NCBI RefSeq assembly: GCF_000002985.6
Contig: NC_003283.11
Coordinates: 12,772,001-12,836,000, forward strand
Source of the DNA: Caenorhabditis elegans
Taxonomy: Eukaryota > Nematoda > Chromadorea > Rhabditida > Rhabditidae
DNA: 64,000 bases
Reading direction: 5' to 3'
Shown: piece after piece, positions 38,059-50,864 of the stretch
Numbering within the stretch: the first letter of the stretch is position 1
How the letters are laid out: the number at the start of each line of letters is the position of its first letter
Notes under the pieces: model-generated
Database searches by the model: none
What the model was told of the DNA's origin: nothing
What the model saw: the letters and a program-made list of their open reading frames with translations, nothing else
Made by a program: the position numbers and the translations under genes

Positions 38059-38351
38059 TTCGAAGGAAAATAAAGTTTGTATAGTTGGGGGTACTTCATA
38101 TTTATACACAAACCGCAATCCTAATTATCGAATTAAAACTGGAAGAAAGACCTTGAATTTGTGGTCTGTGTGTGTGTTTCTCTTAATATATAAAGAAAAT
38201 AGTTTGCGCTGTTCCAATTTGTACTTCGTTTTATTGAAATTAACAACATGGACGAGGGGAATGATGAGGAAAAGATTATGTCAAATGGGTAGAAGTAGAC
38301 GAATAATGACGACTTGGAAGAACACAAAATACATTTTTAAGTACCAGAAGT

Positions 38352-39158
38352 TTAGGTGACTTGTTCCATTTCCTTTCCATTTTTATTTCTAATTTCTCGG
38401 TCTTTTTCCATCTTCTCCAGTCGTGAATTGGTGTATTTGTAATATCCTTCCTTCCCTAAATACCACATCAAGCGATATTCATGCTTTTGATTCATTCTCT
38501 CTGCTTTCTTTTTTCTTTCCTCAAAAGTTCGTTCCAGTTTCTCAAGTCGTTTCTTCTTGTACATTCGGTATTTTTCAATAATATGGTCGTTGTGGTCGGC
38601 AAAGATGTGAATCTAAAAATTCGATTTTTTTTTCAATTGTAGAGAATTTGGTGTATGTTGTTTCCTAACAGGATTAAAAAGTTAATTTGATGTTTTTGTG
38701 AGTTCATTGTACATTTTAACAAAATAAACCTACATTTGATATATGCCAACCAAACTTTCAAAATTTTCAGACTGGAATTTAATTTCAAATTTAAGACAAT
38801 AATGCCAAACGTGTTCAAGATTTTGACATCTTTATTTAAAACAATTCTAGAAACTCACCGCCCATTCTCCAGCTAAGCCGTCTCTTTTGAATTGAGCATT
38901 TTTTAGAAGATAGTCATCTAATGAGTTTTCCAATGCAAATGCCGATGAATAATGAAATCGGAAAGGTTTAATACATCCAATTGGGTGAAGAGAACGGAAG
39001 AAATGCTGAAGTTTTGAATAGTTACTATCATTCATTGCAGCATATCCAGGGAAATACTCATTGAATTCTTCAATCGCAGCGACATACTCAATTGACATCA
39101 ATTTGTGCTCCGATTTTGGGAATGTATCTCTCCATAGTTTGATTACTTTTTCGAACAT
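38352..39158 (-). CDS. Unknown-family protein P1 (GHN/YRxYK box family), short member
   Basis: Two exons in phase: 39158-38859 and 38612-38352, giving 186 residues. I do not recognise a named domain. The N-terminal ~100 residues are a helical-looking globular unit (FNEYFPGYAAMNDSNYSKLQHFFRSL). The exon junction falls right before HIFADHNDHIIEKYRMYKKKRLEKL, a basic box shared with P2 and P3. The tail is a highly charged Lys/Glu helix (RTFEERKKKAERMN). Unlike P2 and P3 it has no acidic region and no EYEML end, so it may be a truncated paralogue. The charge pattern suggests a nuclear or nucleic-acid-associated role, but that is only inference. Confidence 0.75.
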
Positions 39159-40591
39159 TTTGAAGATAAGCAGGTTAGTTAGGAAGTGTCCCTGGAAATA
39201 TTATTATTGTTATTATTATGAAAGAGATGGATAAATGTAGTAAGTATGCAAAAAGTAAATGAAAAGCCAATCGTATGCAAAAGAATAAATGGACAAAAGC
39301 TGTAGAGAAGCAGACAAAATGAAAGAGAACGAGAAATAGGATGAGGAACACTACACACATACAAACAAGGAGGCAACGAGTGGACCACCTCAAGCATCTT
39401 GTGAGTTATAATTTGCACACACCCCCCGTACACTTCCCCGCTTGTTTTTGATTTGATTTTGTAAAGGATGCAGAAAAAGAATTGAACAAAACAACACGTC
39501 ATGATGCTCTGCTAGAGTGCTTGGAGCAAATGATAAGAGAAATATTAGAAGCTTTTATTGAAATCAGGTGGTCAGTGGGTGAAGCGCATGGTTTTCCCAC
39601 AACAATGTGACCTCGATTATGAATTACAAGACTTTATGAAAAATTCGTACTTTATGAAAAATCGTTTGGTAAAATCTTTACGACTTACTTCCGTACTGGA
39701 TCATCCTAGTGGGTACCTTCATAATACGTACAGTAAGCCTTCCACAAGGACGCAACTTGCGAAAATATTTTAAAATTAAACTCAACAATACTATTTTTAG
39801 TTGAACTTAGTTAAAGCTAGAATATGCGAGATTTTAACAAAGTGTTTATCCTGAAATTTAGTGCTGGTCTTGCTCTATTATTTGTACCTTCTATTGGAAA
39901 CTTGACACCGTGAACTCATGATTTTCTATATCAATTTTCACATTTTTCCACCTCTTCAAAACTTTCCCTCTTTCAAGCTTGAAGTCCCTCTTCGGTTTTC
40001 TACAATGCTAACGAGCTTCAGTATCACGCATTACCCATGCGCAAGAAAATGAGAACAGACAAGAAATTTCAATCAAGCCTATTATTATTTTTCTCACTTT
40101 TTTTTCCTGTCTACTCACTTTCTCTTGAAGGAAAAGCTTAAAGCAGTGGCACCCACTGCCATCACTACTACAAACCGGTCATTGTCAACAAATAACACAA
40201 CAACGCATTTTTGTTTTGTTGACGCCATGATGCGCAAGCAGGCATCTAGAATTATTATGCAGTGGTGGGATGGTAATTGTGAAAAATCCGGATGTTTTTA
40301 CATTTTATACAAAAATTCATATAAGGAGTTGAGGAAAAATGAATACTTGAAACATGAATACATATGAAACAATTAGAGAAGTTACATTTCTATGTACAAA
40401 TAAGAATGTTAAAAACATTTAGTTACAGTTTGTTCAATTTAATAACTAAAGAAAAACAAACGGTTCTTTGGCATTATTGAACAATTTTGAAAATGAAAAA
40501 ATTCGGAAGAATGTTAATGAGAAATTTGAAGCAAGAAACACGTTACAGAGTGCACAAGTACCCGTTGGCAGAAAAGCAAGATACTTGGCAC
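39159..40591. other. Intergenic region between P1 and P2
   Basis: Presumed promoter of P1 (simple TTATTATTATT tract near 39195) and 3' flank of P2. Frames on both strands at 39179-39773 and 40125-40367 are low-complexity, with no splice partners. No RNA gene or repeat family was recognised. Confidence 0.4.
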
Positions 40592-42120
40592 CTATAGCAT
40601 TTCATATTCTAGAGCATCAACGTCCTTGTCCTCGATTTTCTCCAACTCTTCAATGTCACTTCCATCGTCTGAATCCTGATCACATTTGTCGAATTCTTCA
40701 TGACTATCGGAATCACTCGCATCGTCCACAATTTTCGATTGTGACGCAGCCTAAAAATAGTTTTGTTGAAACTTTACGAGTGAACAATTTGCTTCCCAAC
40801 AATTAATTAGAAATAACGAGAGAACCATTTTATTTATTATTATTTTGCACAAATCAAACTTTAAGCTAGAACTTACTTTTGTGTTCTTCTTGTCATCCAA
40901 GTTCAGTTGCTCCATAACATCTTCTAAAAGAGATGCTGCAATTGTAACTTCATTCGTCTTTTCGGGAACATCTGATTTAAGGTTTTCAGATTTTTCAGTT
41001 TTATCCTTTTTCACAGTTACAGATTTAGCAACTTTGAATTTTGCTTCGTGTTTCTTTGTCACAGACATCATCGACTTTTCTGTACTACTTTTCGATTGAT
41101 GCTTTTTTTGAATAAGATTAGCTTTTGCAGCAGATATGGCAAGTGAATCATCTTCTTTAACCGGCAATGAAATAATGACATTTTCAACTTGCACAGGCGC
41201 GGCTACAACAGTTTCTGGTTTGGTCAGTTCACAAACAACCGACACGTTTTTCTTTTCCAGCTCTTCAATCTTTTGGAGTGTTCGGTTTAATCTGATTTTG
41301 TTCAGAACAAGCTCACATTCCTCCAATTCTTTATTTTTCTCTTCAACTGGAATTTCATCGCTAGCCATCGATTCAACCACATCCTTTATATCTAATTTAT
41401 CTTCTTCTAGACTGATTGTGGGAACGTCAAATGAAGTTCGGTTAGTATAAATGCAAGAGTCATCATTCCCAGAGTCTGGCAGTTGAGTGTGTCGTCTCAC
41501 CTGAAAGTTTTGAGTTAAAAGTTAGTAGACACTGCCACATGTTCCACATTTTCACTTGCACTTACGTCCAGAGCCTTGAATCGCTGGTTTCTTCTCTTTA
41601 GTTCTTTTGCAGCTGACCTTGTTTTGTACCGACGGTACTTGCTCATAAATGTCGTATTGTGACCGGAAAGGATTTGAATCTGAAAAGGAAATATTTGTTT
41701 ATTGCAAAGAACGAACCAAATATATTATTCCATTAGCTTCTTTTTTCTTATAACTCGTTTTGTCCCGTATATTTACCCCGATATGTCACTCACCGCCATA
41801 TCCCCAGTGACATCCGGCTGTTTGCGAGTGGCAATCATCCGGTCAAAATGTCTCTCGAGTTTGAGAACATGGAAGAATGTATTCTTATCGGGAATCATTG
41901 AAAATCGATTGATATCCGCAGTAATGCTCATCATACAAAGGTCATTGTGTTTGCTCGGAGTGTACACTTTAATGTAGTTATAGAATTCATCAACTCTTTC
42001 CGGAGAGCCCACGTAGGCTTTTGTATATGCATTGTGAACAGTCTCACGGAAGGCCACAATTGGTTTCTTGACAGTTTTCTTAAGGGAACGAAGGTTTTCA
42101 ACAACGCCCGATAATCCCAT
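40592..42120 (-). CDS. Unknown-family protein P2 (GHN/YRxYK box family)
   Basis: Four exons in phase: 42120-41794, 41679-41566, 41500-40877, 40750-40592, giving 407 residues. The N-terminal ~109 residues match P3: YVGSPERVDEFYNYIKVY against AVGSPQQVQEFYKYIKVY. Exon 2 encodes the shared box ILSGHNTTFMSKYRRYKTR, with the splice site at the same place as in P1 and P3. A long Lys/Glu/Ser-rich region follows, probably disordered or coiled coil (NKIRLNRTLQKIEELEKK). The protein ends in an acidic tail, IEDKDVDALEYEML. A TTTCAG lies just before the ATG, so trans-splicing is possible. No known domain. Possibly a nuclear protein, by charge composition only. Confidence 0.8.
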
Positions 42121-45100
42121 GTCTGAAAGTATTAATGAACGCCGGTTTTGCAAACTTCGAAAAGATAAAAAATGAATTAGGAATGGTGAATAATCTACAG
42201 AAGTATAATCTCTGATGACTCAAAAACTAGATTTTCTGGATGAAGAATATATAAAAATGATATGAAAAACTGATATCCCAGTAGCTATTAAAAATGAAAA
42301 TACAGTCCAAGTTTCTTTCGCGGAACATGTGACCAATTTGGATGAAGCGGCAATTTATCAATAGGATTTTTGAAGCAAAGAAAAAACGAAAGCATATGAC
42401 TTTGGTTGACTGGGCTATACAACAAATGTAACGACGATGACGACAGGCGAGAAGAGGGTGAAAAGTATTGGGAAAACGGGAATGGAACAAGCGATGGAGA
42501 ATCTAGATGTATCTAGACAAGAGAGGCGTGGCATTGTCAGAGAAGAGGACCCTACAGCTTCGTGTGCAGTGGAAATATAGAGCCACGAGTTTTGTCTTGC
42601 GGCGTCGAATCGACCGCCGAAAAGCGACGAGGGATCTGGGACGATTGTCAGCTGGGGAGAAGGCGAGAGAAGCCCTTGGATAGCAGAAACTGAGAGGGAA
42701 ATACAGGAAGAAAGTGCAGAGATAGGTGAGCCGCAGACATAGAAGGGTCACTCGTTCGGTCAGCTGACCAGAAGAAGGGAGGGTCCAGGCAATGAGACGG
42801 TTGGTGTTCCGGGCGGGGGTAAACACGAAGAGGCATGGGCACTGAAGCCATCCATCTAAGAATATTTATTAGTCAGATGCGCGAAAAAGTGTACAATCTG
42901 ACTGAGCATGGAGTCAGAAAACAAGACTTGCCGCCAAAACAAGTTTGAACTACGTTTTTCACACCTAAAAGCAAAATTAAACTTTTTAACTGTTTACTCT
43001 TTGACTTCAAAGCAAGAAAACATTACTTTGAAATCCTTTGTCTAGATTAGGTTATCAAAAAAATTTAAGGGAAAAACGAATTTAGAAGTAAAATTTTTCC
43101 TGTACATTCTGTCACTAATTTCTGAACTCGTTAAATTGATTTAAAAGCTGTTTTTTGCACACTTCGGATGATTTATTTTTATTTTGATCGAGATGAATGC
43201 AAAAGTTATCAGAATTTATACAAAAAAACTCTTTAAAAATTTCTGAAATTTTATCTACCTTTAAACATTAGAAAGAAATCATTACAAAGTGGACTGAAAA
43301 CAGTCGTTGGAAAAAATTTCAAGGAACCCAAAATTAGTGACAAAATGCACTGAAAAAAATGGTTCCGAAAAATTAATCACATTTTGAACATGTTTACATT
43401 AACCAAAAAAATTATTCACCTTAATTAAACTTGTGGTAACTTTTAATGAATTAAACTTCTGATTTTGCCGATAAGCATATCATATGAAAAATACTAAAAA
43501 TGTCGAAATGTTGCACACAACAACAAAAAGTAATAAATGATGGGAGTGCCGACAGTCAACACTATTTCATGTTTGTTTTCCTACAAAAGTTATCACTCCG
43601 TTCTGATTTTGACGTCTTTTGTTTATCTCCATCTCTGTTCTCCAGTCTAAAAGGTACAAAAAGTCATATCACGCGGATGGTCTCGGTATACAGGTGGTAT
43701 TTACTCATATTTTCACAATTGGGAGTCTGGAATTTTAGCAGAAAAATTGGAGTGAGTAACTGGAGGAAAAAACAAAATGTTGATGTTTGTCCACCGATAC
43801 TCAGCTGACAATAACACTTGTTGACATTATTCGCTATATATTTGCATAAGTTTACCATTGTTTTGGAGCAACAATATTTGACTGTTTGGTCATCAATCCC
43901 TTTCAGTGTCTACCACATGTCAGGAAAAATGTAACGTAAAGTTCATAAAAGTCCATTTTGTTCAATGATTCAGTTAACACGGCTGACTGAAAAGTACATT
44001 CGAATTTATTGCACATGATTCATTACACAATTGACAGGTAAGGTGAGAAGTATTAGTTACATTTACCGCAATTCAATTCTGTCTTGATAAAATTTTGAAT
44101 TGAAATCAAAAATCACAAATCTACAATCTTTTAGGGGTCTACGTATTTCGACAATTCAATTTTTCCCGAGTCAATGTCAGATGACTGCAATTTGGGGATT
44201 TTTTTCAGCTGAGATGTGACGTAGCACACCCTTTTGTCATTTTGATGGTCATGTCCTGGTAGTTTATGGGAGCTTCGCATTTCATTTTGAGGAGACAAAA
44301 AGTTTAAAATTGTATTTTAGCTGATCATCACTAGAAAAATTTATGTATTTTTTCAGTTATAAATTTAAAAATTACCAGAATCCCAACAATAAAAATCCGG
44401 TGGATTTTCAGAAATTTCATCAAACAGACGTTCTTTTCAATTTTTGTTGTACGTGTGATGCTACGTTTTCCCATAAACAGAAAAGCGAACAATCTGGTGC
44501 TAAAAAAATTTACGGCAAAAATGTTTTTCAGATTTGGCAAAAAAGATTTTTTCATTAGTTTATTTTCATGTTATGTATATAATTTTTTCAACTACTTGTG
44601 TTTACATGTGAATTTTCTGTGCGTGTACAAAAATTAAATTTCATAATAGTTTGTATAAGACTTGTTACCTGAAATTAAATTATTTTTTCAATAAACTGAA
44701 GCTGATTCAAAAATTTATCCCTGAACTATGAAATCTAAAATTAAAACACCTCGAACTTTAGTCCAACAAGAAACGATTTATGAGATCACAATATAATTTT
44801 TGCCAACCCAAAACGATCAGGTCACATTGACTTCCGTCCAACATTTTAGATATATGTCACGAGTTTTTCATCACAATGTTCCTGTAAAGATAAGTGGAAA
44901 ACAAGAGGATTATGGTGACAAAATTCACAAATTTATTCACAATTGTTTTTGTTCTGTTATTTTCGGTTGCAATCTGAAAAAAGTGCAGGGGAAAAGTTAA
45001 TTAAAAAGCGATACAAAGTGCGAAAATACATAAAATATGGGGGAAATTATGACGTTGGAGAGAAAAATGTCAAGTACAAGCGAACTTACAGATGGACAGC

Positions 45101-45377
45101 AGATGGATGGATGGATGACCTGAATGTGTGTTTTTCGTAGACTGCGCACGCGTACTCAAATCAGATGATGACCAGAAATGGAATAGGACAGGTGGTGTTG
45201 GTGGAAAAGTTATTGTAAAGTTATTTTACATGGTTTTAGAAAAACAACAAATTTTTACAAATTGTACAGAGTGAAGAGGAATAGTCCCTAAATTTAGAGA
45301 TTGTGAAGGAAAAAACTGTGAAACATATATGTATAGGTGAGAAAAGTATTGTTATGGAACAAAAATTAAGAAAAAAG
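42121..45377. other. Long intergenic region upstream of P2
   Basis: The first ~740 bp (42121-42860) are unusually GC-rich for this window and end in an element shared with P3. The rest (about 42900-45377) is AT-rich. Frames here, such as 43500-43808 and 44331-44555, lack splice partners or motifs. A GGATGGATGGATGG simple run is near 45105. No gene was found. Confidence 0.45.
42861..42879 (-). promoter_or_regulatory. Shared upstream element of P2
   Basis: Forward AATATTTATTAGTCAGATG, identical in 18 of 19 bases to the element upstream of P3 at 47354-47372. It lies 741 bp before the P2 ATG. Confidence 0.5.
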
Positions 45378-47045
45378 TTACAACATCTCGTACTCCATAG
45401 CATCAACGTCTTTGTCGTCAATCTTCTCAATTTCCTCTTCATCGTCCGACGACTCTTCGATTTTTTGCTCTTGAGTAACTTCCATGGCTTCTACTTTTTC
45501 TTCTTCAGATTTTCCCAGAAGGATTCTCATAATTGCTTGTTTCTGATCTTCAGTGATATTACAAGATTGGAAATCTGGGAAATTAATATTTTCAGACTCC
45601 GACTGTCTGCATCTAATTGAGCTTTGATCTTCTGTTCTATCATCTTCATCATCTTCCAAATTCTCATCATCTTCAACATTTTCCTCCTCCTCCTCATCAT
45701 CATCGTCATCATCGTCTTCTTCCTCTTCATCCTCTTTTTGACTCTTTCCAGAATCCTTAGCTGTTGAGATGAGCTTCTCGACGACTTCATTGAGCTTGTT
45801 AGCCACGTCATCTTCCTCTCGTCTCTTTTCAGCTTCTTCCATTTGAGCCTTCAGAATTTCGCAGTATTTTTTAACCTCTGAAAGTTCATTGACCACAACA
45901 TCTTGTGCCACCGGAGCCTGCTCAGGAGTTGGAGCTTGAACACTTTTCACAGCATTGTAGTATACTTTTGTAGCTCTCTCAGGAATTGGGCCTTCTCCAG
46001 GAATCAGAGCTGGATCATCAAATGAATAGGCTGGCACATTCTTCTGTGATCTTGACTTTGCTCGAACTTCTCTCAAAGCTGCCATTTGTTTTGCCTGAAA
46101 TATTAAATTAATCAAGTTCAAGTTAACATGTTAAAATTTACCGTTTTTCTAGCAATTTTTATCTCTTTATCAGCTCGCTTGATTTCAGAATGTCGCTTAA
46201 ATCTTCTGTATCTTCGGAGCAAATGATCATTGTGACCACAGAGAATTTCAATCTGAAAACCAGTGAAACTTTCAGAGCGGAACTCTATCTAGCACGGCAA
46301 TTATATTATATTTTCGTGCTCTAGTTCCGAGTGTAGTCAACAAATTTCATAATAATGTATTTCAAACAATTTCCGATAAGAAAAAAATTTGAAGACTAAC
46401 ATTTTTGTGCTTAGGGACCTTTTAGATAAGGGACCTTTTATTGTTTTTGATAGAATTTTTGAATAATACAGAGGAATCCTGTTAGCAAAATCGGGTTTCA
46501 AAATATATCGCTACCGTATTTTTTCAATCAGTCTTGCATCCCATTTCTTCATACGCGACTGATTTCTTCGTGTTAATATTCAACCATTTCCGATTTCAAC
46601 TACCATAATTAAATTTAGCAAATCTACATAAACTTCCCGTTCAGCACTAGAACTCAATTTGCAGTGGGTTCATAATATATTCAATCAAAGTTAATTCACT
46701 CACCCCGCGAGATCCATAAACTCCATGGATTCCTTCCGCTAAAATGAGTCCATCCATATGCTTCTCAAATTTGAGCATTTGCTTAAACATGCTATTAGTT
46801 GGAAACATTGCAGCACGAGCCAGTTGTACTGTCATATTCATGAAGAGTAGATCGTTGGCGGGACATTGTTTGTATACTTTGATATACTTGTAGAATTCCT
46901 GAACTTGTTGAGGAGAGCCGACTGCTAGAGCATCGTAAACGTTGTGCCAGCGCTTTGAGACATTCTGAAGACTCGGACGGATATCGATCCTCTTGGTGAT
47001 GTCACGTAGTCGGTCCACAAAGTTTGCAGTGTTCACCACTGGCAT
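45378..47045 (-). CDS. Unknown-family protein P3 (GHN/YRxYK box family), acidic
   Basis: Three exons in phase: 47045-46704, 46252-46142, 46094-45378, giving 389 residues. The N-terminal 114 residues include LAVGSPQQVQEFYKYIKVYK and LLFMNMTVQLARAAMF, paralogous to P2. Exon 2 carries IEILCGHNDHLLRRYRRFKRH, the shared basic box. The last exon has a Pro/Ala-rich linker, a predicted coiled coil (CEILKAQMEEAEKRREED), then a run of about 30 Asp/Glu residues coded by GAN repeats. The end is EIEKIDDKDVDAMEYEML. Long acidic tails are common in histone chaperones and nucleolar proteins, but no such domain is recognisable here. The function is unknown. Confidence 0.82.
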
Positions 47046-47353
47046 TTTAGGGAATTAAGTGAGAATTGGGGCAAAAGATAAGGAAAATAGAATCAAGAAG
47101 TTTGCAAAGGCGACAGATGTCGGAAACAACGACCTTCCTAATTATGGGCAGGAGGGTCGATGTGAGAAATAAAGAACACACGAGACTACCGAGAGACCGC
47201 GACGCGAGCGATGGCGACGTGTGTGTGTTTGAGCGGCCGAGGAGGGGTGTTCGACGACAAACAACTGGCAAAATATAGGGAGAAGAGGAGGACGAAGCAA
47301 GAGCCGACTGGCGAGCGGCTATGCGAAGCGGCCTCTACGCCGTCGTTTCTCTG

Positions 47354-47372
47354 AATATTTATTGGTCAGATG
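47354..47372 (-). promoter_or_regulatory. Shared upstream element of P3
   Basis: Forward AATATTTATTGGTCAGATG, 309 bp before the P3 ATG. It differs at one base from the element upstream of P2. On the gene strand it contains a CCAAT-box core (GACCAATAAATATT). Confidence 0.5.
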
Positions 47373-48289
47373 TCCCAGGCAGAGACGAGACTGACAGAGC
47401 AGAAGAAGACGTCGTTTCGTGGCGCCGTGTGTGTGCTGCACAATGAAGGACTTGACGGACTACTAGTCGGTGTGAGAGAATCACGGGACTAGATGACTGG
47501 TTGGCAAGAAAAAAAACAGAAATGGATGGCTGGCCTCTTTTTTTTTGAAGGCAAACGTGTGTGGAAAACGTTTTTTGAAAAATGGCAGTGTTTGGGAACA
47601 TGTGAAGAGAAGTGACTCGAACTTTAAACGAAATTCGTTAAAATTTTAAAGAAACGTTTGAAAATTATTTCGTTAGGGTGGGAAAAATTTCATTTTTCAA
47701 CAAAATCGTTACAAGGCGGAATACTCTTTGACTCTTTTTTTTTTGGAAAACGATCTGCAACTTGGCTAAACATGAAAAACATGAAATAATAAAATGTGAC
47801 AAAATACTTTTCAGTTACTACATATACAACAAATTGTTCCTTCTAAAGTTAAATGGATGTTAATTTATGACTGGTACAGCAGAAAAGTGATATTTTTGTT
47901 AGTTTGTTTCCCAGATGTCTATTTTTAAGATAGGCCAGTTTGATACACACCTACAGTCTCACTCCGCTCAAGAAGACCTTGAAATATTTTGAAATATTTC
48001 GCAAACTTACATGTGAACATATCTAATAATTCTGTTAGATATGCTAACTGTTAACTATTCGAAATCGAACCAAAGTTCGTCTTCTGACATTCATTTTAAA
48101 TTTGAAACCTTTCCCATCATCAGTAAAAATCTGTGGGAAATGAGGAGAAAGCATATGCGGAACAAGAGGCCGGAGGTTTTCCCGGACGCTGAATTATCAC
48201 TATCACGAGCAGGTCTATCACAATAGAAATTTGTCATAAATTGTTGCCAAATGCACATAATTTCGACCAAATAGTCAACATTTCCATTT

Positions 48290-48296
48290 CTTATCT
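48290..48296 (-). promoter_or_regulatory. GATA site upstream of UGT + strand 1
   Basis: CTTATCT, which is AGATAAG on the other strand, 37 bp before the ATG at 48333. WGATAR match; likely ELT-2-type intestinal control by analogy. Confidence 0.4.
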
Positions 48297-48332
48297 TACA
48301 AACCAATCATTCAAGTTAAGATTACTCCGATC

Positions 48333-50754
48333 ATGAAATTCGCTCTTATTTTATTCTTTGTATTAATACATTCTACATTAACGTATAAAGTTTTGGTTTT
48401 CAATCCTGCTTATGGTGCAAGTCATTCTAATTTTCTTGGAAAAATATCTGATATTCTCATTGATGCAGGACACAATGTGGTAAGATTTATATAAAAGTTA
48501 TACATTAATTAACTTTAAAAACACTTTAGAAAATTTTCAGACTATGCTGATCCCAGAGTATCTGATAACTAAGAAAGATTTTGTTGGCTCAAAAAAAGTG
48601 AAAGATGTAGTGAGAATAGGAAGAGACGAGAGAGCTGGAAAACTTTTCGAAGAAGAAGGGATTGAGCATATGGGAAGGGCAAGAGTATGGAGAATGGATC
48701 CTGAAATGATGTCTCTGGTAACGGTTAGTATTTTTTGCTTTCGATGAAGTATTTGAAGCAAGGCCTTAGTACGCACCGAGGTTGCCGTTTTTCGTTTTTT
48801 TAGAAGACTTAAAAGCGAAAAACTTTAGTGGTTAAAGTTGGTCAAACAGAATTTTTTTTTGTAAAGTCTGAAAAGTGGGTGGCAGTTCTTAAAAGTTGAT
48901 TGCGATGTGGTAGCGAATTGTTGAACCTAAACGTGTTTGAATTTGAAAAGTTTCTCTCAAATGAGAAAATAATGCCAGTTAATGTGAAAAAATAATCTGA
49001 AAACATTTCGAAATTCCAGATTGTCGGCTCAATGAACCTGGCTATAGGCTACCAGTGTGAATGTGAGTACCTTTTCTGAATGAATTCTTAGTCTATTTTC
49101 TCGCTTACAGATATTTTCCAACAAAAAGATATTATCGATCGTCTGAGAAATGAGCATTTCGATCTTGCAATAACGGAATCCCTTTTTGCATGCCCATTTG
49201 GTCAGTTTTTGTCGTATGTATATATTTCAATTTAATACACTTTTTCAGCTTTATTCGACCACATTGGAATCAAGAATGTCATAAATGCAGAGTCGAATTT
49301 ATTTAAGGACGCTGTAAAGTATGCTCATGGAGAGCCAGCTGCGATCAGTTACTACCCTGGACTTTTCTCTCCACATGATGACAAAATGTCGTTTGTAGCA
49401 CGTGTCAAAAACATGATCACAATGCTTTTTACGAAATATCTGTATGGATCAAGATATGAAAAAGAGCTGGAGATGATTAAGCCATATTATAATGGAACTG
49501 AAACTTGGGAAGATCTTTTCACAGGAGTAGCATTTAATTTGATAAATTCAAATCAATACATTGATTATCCGTCTCCAGCTTTGCCTAAAACTGTTTTTGT
49601 TGGCGGAATGCAGGTTAACACAAACGAGGCTAAAACAAAATTAAGTGATGAATGGAATAATATACTTAATATACGCAAGCAGAATGTTTTGATTTCATTC
49701 GGATCAAATGCATTTTCATCGGAAATGCCTGAGGAGTTCAAGTAAGAAAATGCAAACATCAATATCAAAAATTCAACTCTTTCAGAAAATCATTTTTATA
49801 TGTGTTCGGAAATATGCCTGAGATTACTTTCATCTGGAAATATGAAGAAGCCAATGCAACTTTGACTAGTCATCTGCCAAATGTGAAACTTACCACGTGG
49901 ATGCCACAAAACGATTTGTTAGGTAATTATTAAACGTATTTTACAAATTTATTTTTTAAGATACATAAAAATGCGTAGTTTTAAAATTTTGACGTCACAA
50001 AAATTGTGTAGTGTGATTTTTTGTAAAAAAGTGGAACCTCCAAAAATGAGTATTTCTAATATTTGAATAGGTTAACCTAGGACGCTAACTTTACTACCTT
50101 TGTTCTTAAGAATTAACAGAAGAGTTTTTGGAATAATTTTTGAAACACACACTTGTGTTTACTTTCGATCGAAGTCATCAATCAGGAACTAGAAATTTAC
50201 AGCTGATGATCGTTTGACACTATTCGTCACCCATGGTGGGTTGGGCAGTACAATGGAGTTAGCTTATCAGGGGAAACCGGCACTGATAGTGAGTACACTC
50301 TTGCCAGATTAAACACCACTCTATTTTTCAGATTCCCCTTATGGCTGATCAGCCAAGAAATGCTCATATGCTCAAAAGGCACGGAGGATGTCTTCAGTAT
50401 CACAAAACCATGCTTGGGGACTCCGAACAATTATTAAAAGCTTTTAAAACTGTACTGACTGAGAGAAAATATTCTGAAAATGCTCAGAGACTTGCTAGAA
50501 TCTTGAGAGATCAACCAGTTTCTCCAAAGGATCTTGTTTTAAAGCACTGCGAATTTGCAGTTGAACATGGGGCTCTAAATTCTTTAAATTCTAGAGGAAG
50601 ATATCTAAACACTTTCCAATTTTATTCATTTGACATAGCAAGTTCTATTGTGATGTTAGCACTTTTGGTGTTAGTTTTTATATATTTTACTCTTTTATTT
50701 ATATTCAAACTTGTTGCCCGAATTTTTTTATCGCAGAAAACCAAGATGGAATAA
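48333..50754 (+). CDS. UDP-glucuronosyltransferase, plus-strand cluster gene 1
   Basis: Eight exons in phase: 48333-48479, 48541-48723, 49020-49062, 49111-49200, 49249-49741, 49786-49922, 50203-50288, 50332-50754, giving 533 residues. Signal peptide, then YKVLVFNPAYGASHSNFLGK. The C-domain has TFIWKYEEANATL, WMPQNDLL, FVTHGGLGSTMELAYQGKPALI and ADQPRNAHMLKRHGG. A C-terminal membrane span ends in KTKME, a KxKxx ER-retrieval tail. Acts in the ER membrane, conjugating a sugar to lipophilic substrates. With the next two genes it forms a subfamily distinct from the minus-strand UGTs (FNPAFGASHxNFLGKISDILIDAG start). In C. elegans this could be part of the ugt-16/17/18 group, by memory only. Confidence 0.92.
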
Positions 50755-50864
50755 ATAAATGGATAATCTAATTAAAAATTGTAATTTACTATTTGGAATC
50801 AAAAATAAATAAACAAATCTTATAATATGTCAGCAATAAAAATAATAAAAGAACAATTGAAAGT

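Larger units (their letters stand above)
47046..48332. other. Divergent promoter region between P3 and UGT + strand 1
   Basis: From 47046 to about 47480 it is GC-rich and resembles the P2 upstream region; it carries the shared element at 47354. The rest is AT-rich. A small + frame at 48041-48226 has no support. The right end holds the UGT promoter. Confidence 0.45.

Noticed and set aside
40845-41450. Two + frames of 84 and 104 residues
   Set aside because: Ser/Phe-rich antisense shadows of the Lys/Glu-rich exon 3 of P2.
43500-44637. Several short frames on both strands as possible small genes
   Set aside because: Overlapping opposite-strand frames of AT-rich composition, with no splice pattern or start context.
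45527-45811. Met/Arg/Lys-rich 94-residue minus frame
   Set aside because: An alternative-frame reading of the GAN repeat coding for the acidic run of P3.
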